A stretch of 64,000 nucleotides of DNA, taken from positions 1 through 64,000 of the forward strand of contig CAZXCK010000003.1 of the NCBI GenBank assembly GCA_964639225.1, written 5' to 3'. Origin of the DNA: CAZXCK01 sp964639225. GTDB taxonomy: Bacteria > Chloroflexota > Anaerolineae > Aggregatilineales > Phototrophicaceae. A program made the translations under genes and the position numbers. Each line of letters starts with the position of its first letter. The first letter of the stretch is position 1. Of this stretch, positions 25,787 to 34,357 are shown in pieces. Under the pieces are notes generated by a model. It did not search any database. It was not told where the DNA came from and saw nothing but the letters and a program-made list of their open reading frames with translations.

Positions 25787-27202
25787 ATGAAGCTGACTGT
25801 GAAATTCGACATAGTAATCGCCAATGGTGACGTCGTCACGCCGCAGGGTATCGAAGCGCTGGACATTGCGGTGAAGGATGGGCGCATCGCCGCCCTGCTG
25901 GTGCGTGGCACCCCCGCTGACGCTGTCGAGCGCATCGACGCCAGCGGCCAGTATGTACTGCCCGGCGCGGTGGACATTCACTTTCACTGCCGCGCCCCAG
26001 CCTATCCCCAGCGTGGCGACTTCGCCACCGAGACACGCGCCGCCGCCGCTGGCGGCGTGACGACCGTGTTTGAGATGCCCATCTCCAAACCATGCTGCGC
26101 CACCGGCGATATTTTCCGCATGCGTCGGCAGTTGGGCGAGGAAAACGTATATGTCAACTTCGGGCTGTACGGCGCGCCCGGACTGCTGGACCCGGTAGAA
26201 GTCGAGGACATGGTTAACGAGGGTGCTATCGGCTTCAAGATTTTCACCACCTCGCCGCCAGCAGGCCGCGATGACGAATTTGAAGGGCTGTGCCTGCCGG
26301 ACGTCACGCAGATGTACCAGGCGCTGCAACTGGTCAAGGACACCGGGCTGATTATCGCCGTTCACTCCGAGAATGAATCGCTGCTCCAGTACCACGCGAA
26401 TCTGATGAAAGCCGCCGGACGCAACGACGTCATGGCGCACGGCGAATCGCGGCCACCTATCACCGAGGCGCTGGCCGTCGCCGAGCTGCTGACACTCAAC
26501 GAAGTGGTCGGGGCGCGCCTGCACATCGTCCACATGACCTCGCGTGCCGCTGTCGATGTGCTGCGGCGCTACCAGGCGGCAGGGGTAACCGCCACCGGCG
26601 AGACCTGCCCGCAGTACCTGTTCTTCACTGAGGAAGACCTGGTGCGGGTTGGCCCCTACGCCAAAATCAACCCACCGCTGCGCAAACCGGACGATGTGGC
26701 TGCGCTGTGGGAAGCACTCGAAGACGGCACACTGAGCGCCGTCACCACCGATCATTCGCCGTTCACCGTCGAGGAAAAAGAGCGCGCCCGTACCGACATC
26801 TGGCGCACGCCACCCGGCGCACCCGGCGTGCAGGAACTGGTCATGGGCATGATGGACGCCGCGCTCACGGGCCGGTTGTCGATCAACAAAGCCATCGAAC
26901 TGATCGCCACCAACGGCGCGAAGATGTTCAACATCTATCCGCAGAAGGGCGTCATCGCCGCCGGATCGGATGCCGATCTGGTCATCTACGACCCTAACAC
27001 GACAACCACCATCCATCCCGATATGCTCTTCAGCCAGGCGCGGCACTGCGACAAGCTCTATGAGGGTAAGACGTTCCAGGGCGCGGTAAAACGGACACTG
27101 GTCAACGGACGGACGGTTTTCGTCGACGGGCAGATCGTCGGCGAAGCTGGCTGGGGCCAGTTTGTGCGCCCCAACCGCACAGCACAGACAGCAGGAGCAT
27201 AA
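25787..27202 (+). CDS. Dihydroorotase/hydantoinase/allantoinase-type amidohydrolase
   Basis: A 471-residue cyclic amidohydrolase. Metal ligands expected for a dinuclear barrel are visible: HFH in GAVDIHFHCRAPAYPQ, the lysine to be carboxylated in GAIGFKIFTTSP, histidines in IIAVHSENE and LHIVHMTSRA, and the aspartate in TTDHSPF. The small beta domain is built from both ends (FDIVIANGDVVTPQGIEALD and GSDADLVIYDPN). The family opens cyclic ureides or imides such as dihydroorotate, hydantoins and allantoin. No pyrimidine genes are nearby, so a degradative role is more likely. Together with M20 and creatininase-like genes it suggests attack on a cyclic amide. Confidence 0.88.
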   Translation: MKLTVKFDIVIANGDVVTPQGIEALDIAVKDGRIAALLVRGTPADAVERIDASGQYVLPGAVDIHFHCRAPAYPQRGDFATETRAAAAGGVTTVFEMPISKPCCATGDIFRMRRQLGEENVYVNFGLYGAPGLLDPVEVEDMVNEGAIGFKIFTTSPPAGRDDEFEGLCLPDVTQMYQALQLVKDTGLIIAVHSENESLLQYHANLMKAAGRNDVMAHGESRPPITEALAVAELLTLNEVVGARLHIVHMTSRAAVDVLRRYQAAGVTATGETCPQYLFFTEEDLVRVGPYAKINPPLRKPDDVAALWEALEDGTLSAVTTDHSPFTVEEKERARTDIWRTPPGAPGVQELVMGMMDAALTGRLSINKAIELIATNGAKMFNIYPQKGVIAAGSDADLVIYDPNTTTTIHPDMLFSQARHCDKLYEGKTFQGAVKRTLVNGRTVFVDGQIVGEAGWGQFVRPNRTAQTAGA

Positions 27203-27207
27203 CGCAT

Positions 27208-28920
27208 ATGGCTTACGACATCGACTTTGGCGAGTATTTCCTGTACGACACGCTCACCGGGCATCTTCAGGGGATGGCGGCGGCCTATCCCGAACTGGCG
27301 ACGCTGGCATCCATTGGTAAGAGCCATCGCGGGCGCGATGTGTGGTGCATGACGATCACCAACCCGGCCACCGGCACGCCAGACAGCAAGCCCGCCTTTT
27401 ACATCGACGCGCACATCCACGCCGAAGAAGTCGCCACGTCGCATACAGCCATGTATACCATCTGGTATCTGCTGACGAACTACGGCAGCGATACGCAGGT
27501 CACGTGGCTGCTGGACCACACCACCTTCTACATCATCCCGCGTGTAAATCCCGACGGTGCTGAGATCAGCCTGACGACCGGCCATCACTGGTGTGGCAAC
27601 GGGCGCTATCTGCCCGGCGAAGAGCAGACTCGCGGACTGGTGCAGCAGGATATCAACGACGACGGCCTCATCGTGCAGATGCGCATCGAAGACCCGGACG
27701 GCGAGTGGACAGCGTCGAAGGATGACCCCCGGCTGATGATTCTGCGCCAGCCGGGCGAGCATGGCGACGGACCGTATTATCGCATGTACCCCGAGGGCGT
27801 CATCAAAGGCGACTGGGACGGCGTCAGCATCGAAATCGAGAAGCCGCGCGACGGCAACATGAATCGCAACTTCCCCGCTGGCTGGCGGCCAGAGTTCCGG
27901 CAGTACGGCGCGGGCGACTATCCGCTGAGCGAACCGGAAGCGATGGCCTGCGCCCAGTTCATCCTGGAGCATCCCAACATCACAGGGATGCAGTGCTATC
28001 ATACGCACGGCGGGCTGCATCTGCGGCCATCGCTGGTGGAGCCGGACGCCACCCTGCCCCGCCACGACTTGTCGCTGTACAAGACCATCGGCGCGATGGG
28101 CACGGAAATCACCGGCTATCCGGTCATCTCGGTATACGAAGAGTTCACCACCGACCCGGACAAGCCCCGCGTCGGTTCGCTGATGCAGTGGTCATATGAC
28201 GAGTTCGGCATCATCACCTTTTCGACTGAATTGTGGAATCCCGAACTGGCCGCTGGCATCGAATTCCCGGCCAAGTATCAGGTGCGGGCGCGCTCCACAG
28301 ACGACGAACTGAAGTTGCTGCAATACAACGACGAGCATCTGGGTGGTACGGGCTTCATCGACTGGGAGCCGTTCGACCATCCCCAGTTGGGGCGCGTCGA
28401 GATCGGCGGCTGGACGCATATGTACACCTTCCGCAACCCGCCGCCAGTGTCAATGGCGCGCACCGAGGCCGCCCGTAACTTCCTGCACGACACGATCCAC
28501 ACCAACTGCCTGTTCACGCTGAAGCATGCAGCCTGTACGCCGCTGCTGGCTATCGAGAGCGCCGAAGCACAGGCGGTCGCGCCGGGTCTGTACAAAGTCG
28601 AGGCGGTCATCGCCAACCGGGGCTATCTGCCTACCTACATGACGCAGCGCGCCCTGACGCACGGCACCGCCGACACGACAACGGTGACGCTCGACATGCC
28701 TACTGACGCCGAGCTGATTATGGGCGAAGCCACGACAGACATTGGTCATCTGGCCGGGCGCGATGAACGTAACGCAACCTGGTCGCCCTGGCTGCGCGAG
28801 TGGAACCAGACCAAGCGCAAGGTCGCCTGGCTGGTACGCGCACCGGCAGGAGCCACGCTGACCCTTGTCGCGGCGGCGCAGCGGGCGGGCACCCAGCGCA
28901 CGGATATCACACTGGCATAA
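27208..28920 (+). CDS. M14 family zinc carboxypeptidase
   Basis: A 570-residue member of peptidase family M14. The zinc motif HxxE appears in YIDAHIHAEEVATSH, the third zinc histidine is probably in CYHTHGGLHLRP, an arginine/asparagine pair for the substrate carboxylate is in GNMNRNFPAGW, and the catalytic glutamate in FSTELWNPELAAG. No signal peptide is seen, so the enzyme is cytoplasmic, unlike most secreted M14 enzymes. After about residue 400 there is an additional beta-rich domain. Larger cytoplasmic members include enzymes that trim acyl-amino acids or modified peptides. It lies 5 bp after the amidohydrolase. Confidence 0.88.
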   Translation: MAYDIDFGEYFLYDTLTGHLQGMAAAYPELATLASIGKSHRGRDVWCMTITNPATGTPDSKPAFYIDAHIHAEEVATSHTAMYTIWYLLTNYGSDTQVTWLLDHTTFYIIPRVNPDGAEISLTTGHHWCGNGRYLPGEEQTRGLVQQDINDDGLIVQMRIEDPDGEWTASKDDPRLMILRQPGEHGDGPYYRMYPEGVIKGDWDGVSIEIEKPRDGNMNRNFPAGWRPEFRQYGAGDYPLSEPEAMACAQFILEHPNITGMQCYHTHGGLHLRPSLVEPDATLPRHDLSLYKTIGAMGTEITGYPVISVYEEFTTDPDKPRVGSLMQWSYDEFGIITFSTELWNPELAAGIEFPAKYQVRARSTDDELKLLQYNDEHLGGTGFIDWEPFDHPQLGRVEIGGWTHMYTFRNPPPVSMARTEAARNFLHDTIHTNCLFTLKHAACTPLLAIESAEAQAVAPGLYKVEAVIANRGYLPTYMTQRALTHGTADTTTVTLDMPTDAELIMGEATTDIGHLAGRDERNATWSPWLREWNQTKRKVAWLVRAPAGATLTLVAAAQRAGTQRTDITLA

Positions 28921-28972
28921 CGCCAGCTTACTCTGCATACGCACATCATCAAAACAGAAAGGCCGGTTCACA

Positions 28973-30208
28973 ATGCCAGAACCCCCAGCATGGCGTTACC
29001 AGAAAATCATCAAGCCCATGTTCGATATTCCCGCGCCGCACCGGGTATTCAAAGGTGGGCGCGTGCTGACGTGTGTCGGCGATGAGATCATCGAAGATGG
29101 CTTTGTGGAAGTGGAAAACGGCAAAATCAAGGCGGTGGGTCGCAGCGCCGACCTGGGCGAGACAACCGCACAGGTCATCGACACCGGCGGCAGGACGATC
29201 ATGCCGGGTATGATGAATTCGCACGCGCATCTGGCGTGGGACGGTGTTCATGATCTCGCCCGTCAGAGCATGGACGATTCGCCGGAGATCAGCGCCTATA
29301 AGAGCGCCGGTAACATGCTCAAGAGCCTGCGAGCCGGTGTGACACTGGTCCGCGACCTGGGCATGAACCAGGCCAACCTCGCCGCCAAGCAGGCCGTCGC
29401 CCAGGGGATTTTTCCCGGTCCACGTCTGCTCGTCTGCGGCGAGGCTATCATCCAGACTGGCGGGCACACCTACTGGTGCTGCCGCGAAGCCAGCGGAGCC
29501 GACGAGATGCGGCGTGCCGTCCGCGAGCAGGTACGCGGCGGCGCTGACCTGATTAAGATCATGGCCTGTCATGACAGGCTCGAATTCACCGACGAGGAGC
29601 TGGCCGCCGTCATCGACGAGACACACCGTAACGGCCTGACCATTACCGCCCACGCGACATACAACGACTGCATTTACCGGGCGGCGCAGTTCGGCGTGGA
29701 CTGTATCGAGCACGGCGGTTCGATGACCGACGAGACGATTCAACTCCTGCTGGACCGCAAAATCCCGATTGTGACCACCTTCGCTCCGCTGGTGATGCAG
29801 TCGCAGGCGGAGATCGCCCGGCAGTACAATATCCCCGAATGGAAGATCGAGGAGCGCCAGCGCGCTGTCGCCAGTTCCGGGCGATATGACGGCCTCATCA
29901 AAGCGGCACAGGCTGGCGTGCCCATCGGCTTTGGCACGGACGCCGGCAGCCCGGTGGTTGGTCATGACGTGGTCGCGCCAGAACTCAAATTTATGGTTAA
30001 ACTAGGGGTCAAAGCCGACAACTATGACGCGCTGCGCTCGGCGACCAGCGTCGCGGCACACATCAACGGGCTGGAATCGACGCTGGGCACGCTGGAAGCG
30101 GGCAAAGCCGCCGACATCATCGTGATCGACGGCGACCCTCTGGCCGATCTGGACGACCTGGGCCGCGTCGAGATGACGTTCATCGACGGTCGGTTGATGA
30201 TCGGCTGA
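28973..30208 (+). CDS. Amidohydrolase, imidazolonepropionase/prolidase-like
   Basis: A 411-residue amidohydrolase of a different subgroup from the 25787 gene. The start ATG at 28973 fits the homology; a longer frame upstream lies in the previous gene's end. Ligands: MMNSHAHLAWDG for the first two histidines, LIKIMACHDRLEF with the bridging lysine, TITAHATYND and CIEHGGSM for two more histidines, and GFGTDAGSPV for the aspartate. This arrangement is shared by imidazolonepropionase-like proteins and Xaa-Pro or Xaa-Arg dipeptidases of the amidohydrolase superfamily. A dipeptidase or cyclic-amide hydrolase role is likely. Confidence 0.86.
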   Translation: MPEPPAWRYQKIIKPMFDIPAPHRVFKGGRVLTCVGDEIIEDGFVEVENGKIKAVGRSADLGETTAQVIDTGGRTIMPGMMNSHAHLAWDGVHDLARQSMDDSPEISAYKSAGNMLKSLRAGVTLVRDLGMNQANLAAKQAVAQGIFPGPRLLVCGEAIIQTGGHTYWCCREASGADEMRRAVREQVRGGADLIKIMACHDRLEFTDEELAAVIDETHRNGLTITAHATYNDCIYRAAQFGVDCIEHGGSMTDETIQLLLDRKIPIVTTFAPLVMQSQAEIARQYNIPEWKIEERQRAVASSGRYDGLIKAAQAGVPIGFGTDAGSPVVGHDVVAPELKFMVKLGVKADNYDALRSATSVAAHINGLESTLGTLEAGKAADIIVIDGDPLADLDDLGRVEMTFIDGRLMIG

Positions 30209-30256
30209 ACAGATGCGACAGCTGCCGGCTGACAGCCAGCGGAAAGGAAAGTAACC

Positions 30257-31174
30257 ATGAGCAGCATAACAGGCATCTTCAACATTCTGGCGACGCCCTT
30301 CACGGAGTCTGGCGCGCTGGACCTGGACAGCCTCAAACGGCTGGTGCGCTTTCAGATGGGTCTGGGCGTCAACGGCCTGACCATTCTGGGTGTGCTAGGA
30401 GAAGCCGCCAAGCTCAACGTCGACGAACGGCGGCAGGTGATGGACACCGTGCTGGAAACCGTCGCCGGGGCGATCCCGGTGGTGGTGGGCACCAGCCATC
30501 CCGACAGCGCCGTGTGTATCCGGTTGAGCAACGAAGCGCGCGAGGCCGGCGCCGCTGGCGTGATGATCGCGCCGCCGCCGCTGGAAGACAAAAGCCAGGC
30601 TAATATCATTCGCCTGTACACGCAGATCGCCGAGGCCATTGGCGACATCGCCATCGTCGCGCAGGACTTCCCCAAGATCAACAACGTGCTGATGCCAGCC
30701 GAGACGCTGGCCGCCCTGGCCGATGCCGTGCCAACTGTACGCCATCTGAAGCTGGAAGACCCGCCGCTCATGCAGAAGGTGAGCGCCATCTTCGAATATA
30801 CCGACAAGCTGCAGATCTTTGGTGGGCTGGGCGGCATGTTCCTGCTCGAAGAACTCGAACGCGGCACGCACGGCACCATGACCGGCTTTGCCTTCTCCGA
30901 GATTCTGATCGCGGTATTCCAGGCGCACAAAGCCGGGGACAGCGCCCGCGCCGCCGCTATCTTTGATCGTTATCTGCCGCTGATTCGCTACGAAAACCAG
31001 CCGGAAATCAACCTGCCCATCCGCAAAGAACTGCTGCGGCTGCGCGGCGTCATCGACAGTGCTGTGCTGCGCCAGCCATTCAACACCATCGACGCGGGCA
31101 CTTACGCGGAGATCGGGCGTGTACTGGAGCGGGTAGGCATTAGCGACCCGACCGCAATCATTACCTTTGACTGA
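30257..31174 (+). CDS. DapA-superfamily lyase/aldolase, atypical active site
   Basis: A 305-residue (beta/alpha)8 protein of the dihydrodipicolinate synthase / N-acetylneuraminate lyase family. The Schiff-base lysine is kept (VRHLKLEDPP). The GTTGE motif is changed to GVLGE, and the YNxP tyrosine position reads AQDFP, so the proton relay of true DapA is missing. This argues against lysine biosynthesis and for an aldolase or lyase on a different keto acid. The start ATG has GGAAAGGAAAG upstream. In the pathway it could split or condense a keto acid made by the aminotransferase. Confidence 0.85.
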   Translation: MSSITGIFNILATPFTESGALDLDSLKRLVRFQMGLGVNGLTILGVLGEAAKLNVDERRQVMDTVLETVAGAIPVVVGTSHPDSAVCIRLSNEAREAGAAGVMIAPPPLEDKSQANIIRLYTQIAEAIGDIAIVAQDFPKINNVLMPAETLAALADAVPTVRHLKLEDPPLMQKVSAIFEYTDKLQIFGGLGGMFLLEELERGTHGTMTGFAFSEILIAVFQAHKAGDSARAAAIFDRYLPLIRYENQPEINLPIRKELLRLRGVIDSAVLRQPFNTIDAGTYAEIGRVLERVGISDPTAIITFD

Positions 31175-31186
31175 GGAGTTAGCATC

Positions 31187-31969
31187 ATGGACTTAGGCTT
31201 GAAAGATCGGGTGGCACTGGTGGCCGCCGCCAGCAAGGGACTCGGTTACGGCGTGGCGCGCGCCCTGGCTACAGACGGCGCGCGCGTGTCGATCTGCAGC
31301 CGCAGCGCCGACGACATCGAAGCAGCGGGCCAGCGCCTGGCCAGCGAAACCGGCACAGAAGTCCTGGCGACGGCCTGCGACGTGCGCGACCCGGCGGCGA
31401 TTCAGAACTGGATTGATCGCAGCGTCGCGCAGTGGGGCCACATCGACGCGCTGCTGGTCAACGCGGGCGGTCCGCCCGCCGGACTGATCAAAGACTTCAA
31501 CGATCAGCAGTGGCAGGATGCCTTCGAACTGACACTGATGAGCACGGTGCGCATGATCCGCGCCGCCCTGCCCCATATGCGGGCCGGAAGCGCCATCCTG
31601 ACGATCACGTCGTCATCGGTGAAGGAACCCATCGCGCGGCTGGGGCTATCAACCGTCATGCGGGCTGGTGTGGCCGGACTGGTCAAGACGCTGGCCGACG
31701 AGCTGGCCGGAGACGGCATCCGTGTCAACAACCTGATACCGGGGCGCATCGACACCGACCGCGTCGCCCAGCTTGACCAGAACACCGCGCAGAAGCTGGG
31801 CATCAGCATCGACGAGGTGCGCCAGCAGAACCGCACCAGTATTCCGCTGGGCCGCCTGGGCACTGCTGAAGAGTTCGGCAAAGCGGGCGCGTTCCTGCTG
31901 TCACCGGCAGCAGATTACATCACAGGGACGAGTCTGGTTGTCGATGGCGGTAAGATGCGCACACTGTGA
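31187..31969 (+). CDS. SDR family protein without the usual YxxxK
   Basis: A 260-residue SDR. The cofactor loop VAAASKGLGYGVARAL and the NAG motif (LLVNAGG) are normal, and the end IPLGRLGTAEEFGKAGAFLL with YITGTSLVVDGG is FabG-like. The region that should hold the catalytic Tyr and Lys reads ARLGLSTVMRAGVAGLVKTL, so Tyr is replaced by Ser and Lys by Arg. The upstream serine (TITSSSVKEP) is retained. A subgroup of SDRs with this replacement is widespread among bacteria but poorly understood. It may be a reductase with a different proton donor or a non-catalytic partner. Confidence 0.85.
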   Translation: MDLGLKDRVALVAAASKGLGYGVARALATDGARVSICSRSADDIEAAGQRLASETGTEVLATACDVRDPAAIQNWIDRSVAQWGHIDALLVNAGGPPAGLIKDFNDQQWQDAFELTLMSTVRMIRAALPHMRAGSAILTITSSSVKEPIARLGLSTVMRAGVAGLVKTLADELAGDGIRVNNLIPGRIDTDRVAQLDQNTAQKLGISIDEVRQQNRTSIPLGRLGTAEEFGKAGAFLLSPAADYITGTSLVVDGGKMRTL

Positions 31970-32005
31970 GCCGCTGCGCGAATAACTAACTACGGAGCTA
32001 ATGCC

Positions 32006-32713
32006 ATGCGCATTCACGACATGAACTGGATGCAGCTTGCCGAGTACCTGGAGCGCGATGATCGCTGCGTGGTGCCGCTGGGCAGCACCGAACAGCACGC
32101 CTATCTGAGCCTGTGCGTCGATAACATCCTGGCGGAGAAGATGGCGCTGGACGCCGCCGAGCCGCTGGGTATTCCGGTTTTTCCGGTGCTGAATTACGGT
32201 ATCACGCCTTATTTCAGCGCCTATCCGGGCAGCATCACCCTGCGCATGGAAACCTACCTGCGCGTGGTTCGTGACATTCTGGACCAGCTATCAGCACAGG
32301 GCTTCCGGCGCATTCTGCTGGTGAACGGTCACGGCGGCAATTCACCAGCGGCCACGCAGGCCGTCGAATGGATGGCAGACCATCCGCAGACTCAGGTCAA
32401 ATTCCACAATTGGTGGAACGCACCCAAGACCTGGGCCAAAGTGCAGGCCATCGACCCGGAAGCATCGCACGCCTCATGGATGGAGAACTTCCCCTGGACG
32501 CGCCTGCCCGGCGTCCAACTACCCGACGAGCAGAAACCCGGCATCGATGTCGATTACATGCGGGTGTTATCTCCGGCGGAGGTGCGCGATTACCTGGGCG
32601 ACGGCAACTTCCGCGGCTGCTACCAGCGCAGCGACGACGACATGCTGGCGCTGTGGGCCGTCGCCGTCGAGGAGACACGCGCTCTGCTGACCGAAGGCTG
32701 GCGGCAACCGTAA
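32006..32713 (+). CDS. Creatininase family protein
   Basis: A 235-residue member of the creatininase family, which includes creatinine amidohydrolase, a riboflavin-pathway formamide hydrolase and mycofactocin peptidase MftE. The metal-binding opening is VPLGSTEQHAYLSLCVDN, and LLVNGHGGNSPA carries the next histidine. The typical PHL after EQH is changed to AYL. The family breaks amide bonds, often cyclic or N-formyl ones. Its position after two amidohydrolases strengthens the view that the operon handles an amide-rich compound. Confidence 0.88.
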   Translation: MRIHDMNWMQLAEYLERDDRCVVPLGSTEQHAYLSLCVDNILAEKMALDAAEPLGIPVFPVLNYGITPYFSAYPGSITLRMETYLRVVRDILDQLSAQGFRRILLVNGHGGNSPAATQAVEWMADHPQTQVKFHNWWNAPKTWAKVQAIDPEASHASWMENFPWTRLPGVQLPDEQKPGIDVDYMRVLSPAEVRDYLGDGNFRGCYQRSDDDMLALWAVAVEETRALLTEGWRQP

Positions 32714-32751
32714 CATGACTACACGAAATACTGCAATTACAGGAGTACACC

Positions 32752-34284
32752 ATGAGCGGCTATGATGACCTGAACCAGCATATCAACGAGATTAACGACA
32801 TCCTCAATACGATTAACATCCTCAACTGGGACGCGCGCACCCAGATGCCCCCCGGCGGGGCCGAAACACGCGGTCATCAGCTTGCCACGCTGTCCAAACT
32901 GGCGCAGGAGCGCTTCGTCAGCGACACGACCGCGCGCCTGCTCGACGCCGCCGAGGCGGAGATCAGCGGCGAGAACCCGGACTCGTATCGCGTGCGCAGT
33001 GTGCGGCAGGTGCGCCAGTATTACGAGATCGCCCGGCGCATCCCGGCGGACCTGATGAGCCGTAAAGCGGTGCTCAGCCCCACGTCGGAGCATGTGTGGG
33101 CCGAAGCCCGCCGCACCAATAATTTCTCGCTGTTCGCACCCTACCTGCAAAAGATGCTGGACATCGCCCGCGAACTGGCCGACGCCGTCGGTTATGAGGA
33201 GCATCCGTTCGACGCGCTGGTGTTCGAGTACGAACCGAGCATGACCGCCGCCAGGCTGCGCGTGCTGTTCGACGATCTCAAGGCGGGCGTGCTGCCGCTG
33301 CTGCAGCGCATCGTTGCCAACGACCGCCCACTGGAGCGCGACCTGTGGCAGTTCGAGTATCCGCTGGATAAGCAGCGCGCCTTCGGTCTGGAGATGGTTC
33401 AGAAAGTCGGCTATGACCTGAACCGGGGCCGGTTAGATATCGCCACACATCCGTTTGAAATCTCGTTCACGCGCAACGACGTACGCATCACCACGCGCTA
33501 CGACTCGCACTACTTCCCGATGGCGCTCTACGGTACGCTGCACGAGGCCGGTCATGGCATGTACGAGCAGAACATCTCCCCGGAACTGACGCGCACCGCC
33601 CTGGCGACCGACTTCCTGGGACAGTACGCGGTCGGTGGCACCAGTTACGGCGCGCACGAGTCGTCGTCGCGGCTGTGGGAAAACCAGATCGGACGCAGCC
33701 GCGAGTTCTGGGAGCTGCATATGGAGCGCGCCCGCGAGTTCTTCCCCGATCAGTTGATGGGTGTCGAACCCGACCTGATGTACCGCGCCGTGAACCGAGT
33801 CGAGCCGAGCCTGATCCGCGTCGAGGCCGACGAGGTGACGTACAACCTGCACATCATGGTGCGCGTGGAAATCGAGATGGCACTGCTGGAAGGCAAACTA
33901 AGCGTCAGCGATCTGCCGGAATACTGGAACAGCAAGATGCAGGAATACCTGGGCGTCACCCCGCCAGATGATTCCCAGGGCGTGTTGCAGGATATCCACT
34001 GGTCTGGCGGCGGTTTTGGCTCGTTCCCCGGCTACACCGTCGGCAACGTGATGTCGGCGCAGTTCCTGGAAGCCGCCCACCGTGATGTCGACGGTCTGGA
34101 CGCCGCCCTCGCCAGTGGCGATTACGCGCCGCTGCTGGGCTGGCTCACCGAGAACGTCTACCAGCACGGACGCGCTTACAACGCCAGCGAACTGCTGCTG
34201 CGCAGCACCGGCAGCGATCTGCATGTGAAGCCGTACCTGGCCTATCTGGAATCCAAGTACACCGATCTGTACCAACTGACATAG
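32752..34284 (+). CDS. M32 carboxypeptidase (Taq-type)
   Basis: A 510-residue metallocarboxypeptidase of family M32. The zinc motif HEAGH occurs in YGTLHEAGHGMYEQN at about residues 260-274, with the third ligand downstream in GAHESSSRLWENQIGR. The N-terminus (NDILNTINILNWDARTQMPP) and HPFEISFTRNDVRITTRYD are standard for the family, as is the length. It removes C-terminal residues from peptides with broad specificity and is cytoplasmic. It is the last gene of the 14-gene operon, directly before a strong terminator. Confidence 0.93.
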   Translation: MSGYDDLNQHINEINDILNTINILNWDARTQMPPGGAETRGHQLATLSKLAQERFVSDTTARLLDAAEAEISGENPDSYRVRSVRQVRQYYEIARRIPADLMSRKAVLSPTSEHVWAEARRTNNFSLFAPYLQKMLDIARELADAVGYEEHPFDALVFEYEPSMTAARLRVLFDDLKAGVLPLLQRIVANDRPLERDLWQFEYPLDKQRAFGLEMVQKVGYDLNRGRLDIATHPFEISFTRNDVRITTRYDSHYFPMALYGTLHEAGHGMYEQNISPELTRTALATDFLGQYAVGGTSYGAHESSSRLWENQIGRSREFWELHMERAREFFPDQLMGVEPDLMYRAVNRVEPSLIRVEADEVTYNLHIMVRVEIEMALLEGKLSVSDLPEYWNSKMQEYLGVTPPDDSQGVLQDIHWSGGGFGSFPGYTVGNVMSAQFLEAAHRDVDGLDAALASGDYAPLLGWLTENVYQHGRAYNASELLLRSTGSDLHVKPYLAYLESKYTDLYQLT

Positions 34285-34300
34285 CAACGGTCCATTAGTG

Positions 34301-34331
34301 CTGCCGGGGTGAAGTCATCCCGGCAGTTTTT
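34301..34331 (+). terminator. Terminator of the 14-gene operon
   Basis: CTGCCGGG (34301-34308) pairs with CCCGGCAG (34319-34326), followed by TTTTTG. It lies 17 bp after the M32 gene. Confidence 0.9.
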
Positions 34332-34357
34332 GTTTACACATCAGGCGAGTCGAACGC

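Noticed and set aside
25787..27202. pyrC, dihydroorotase of pyrimidine synthesis
   Set aside because: No pyrimidine genes are nearby and the operon is a degradative set; the hydantoinase/allantoinase side of the family is equally compatible.
30257..31174. dapA, dihydrodipicolinate synthase
   Set aside because: The GTTGE motif and the YNxP tyrosine are changed, and the context is catabolic.
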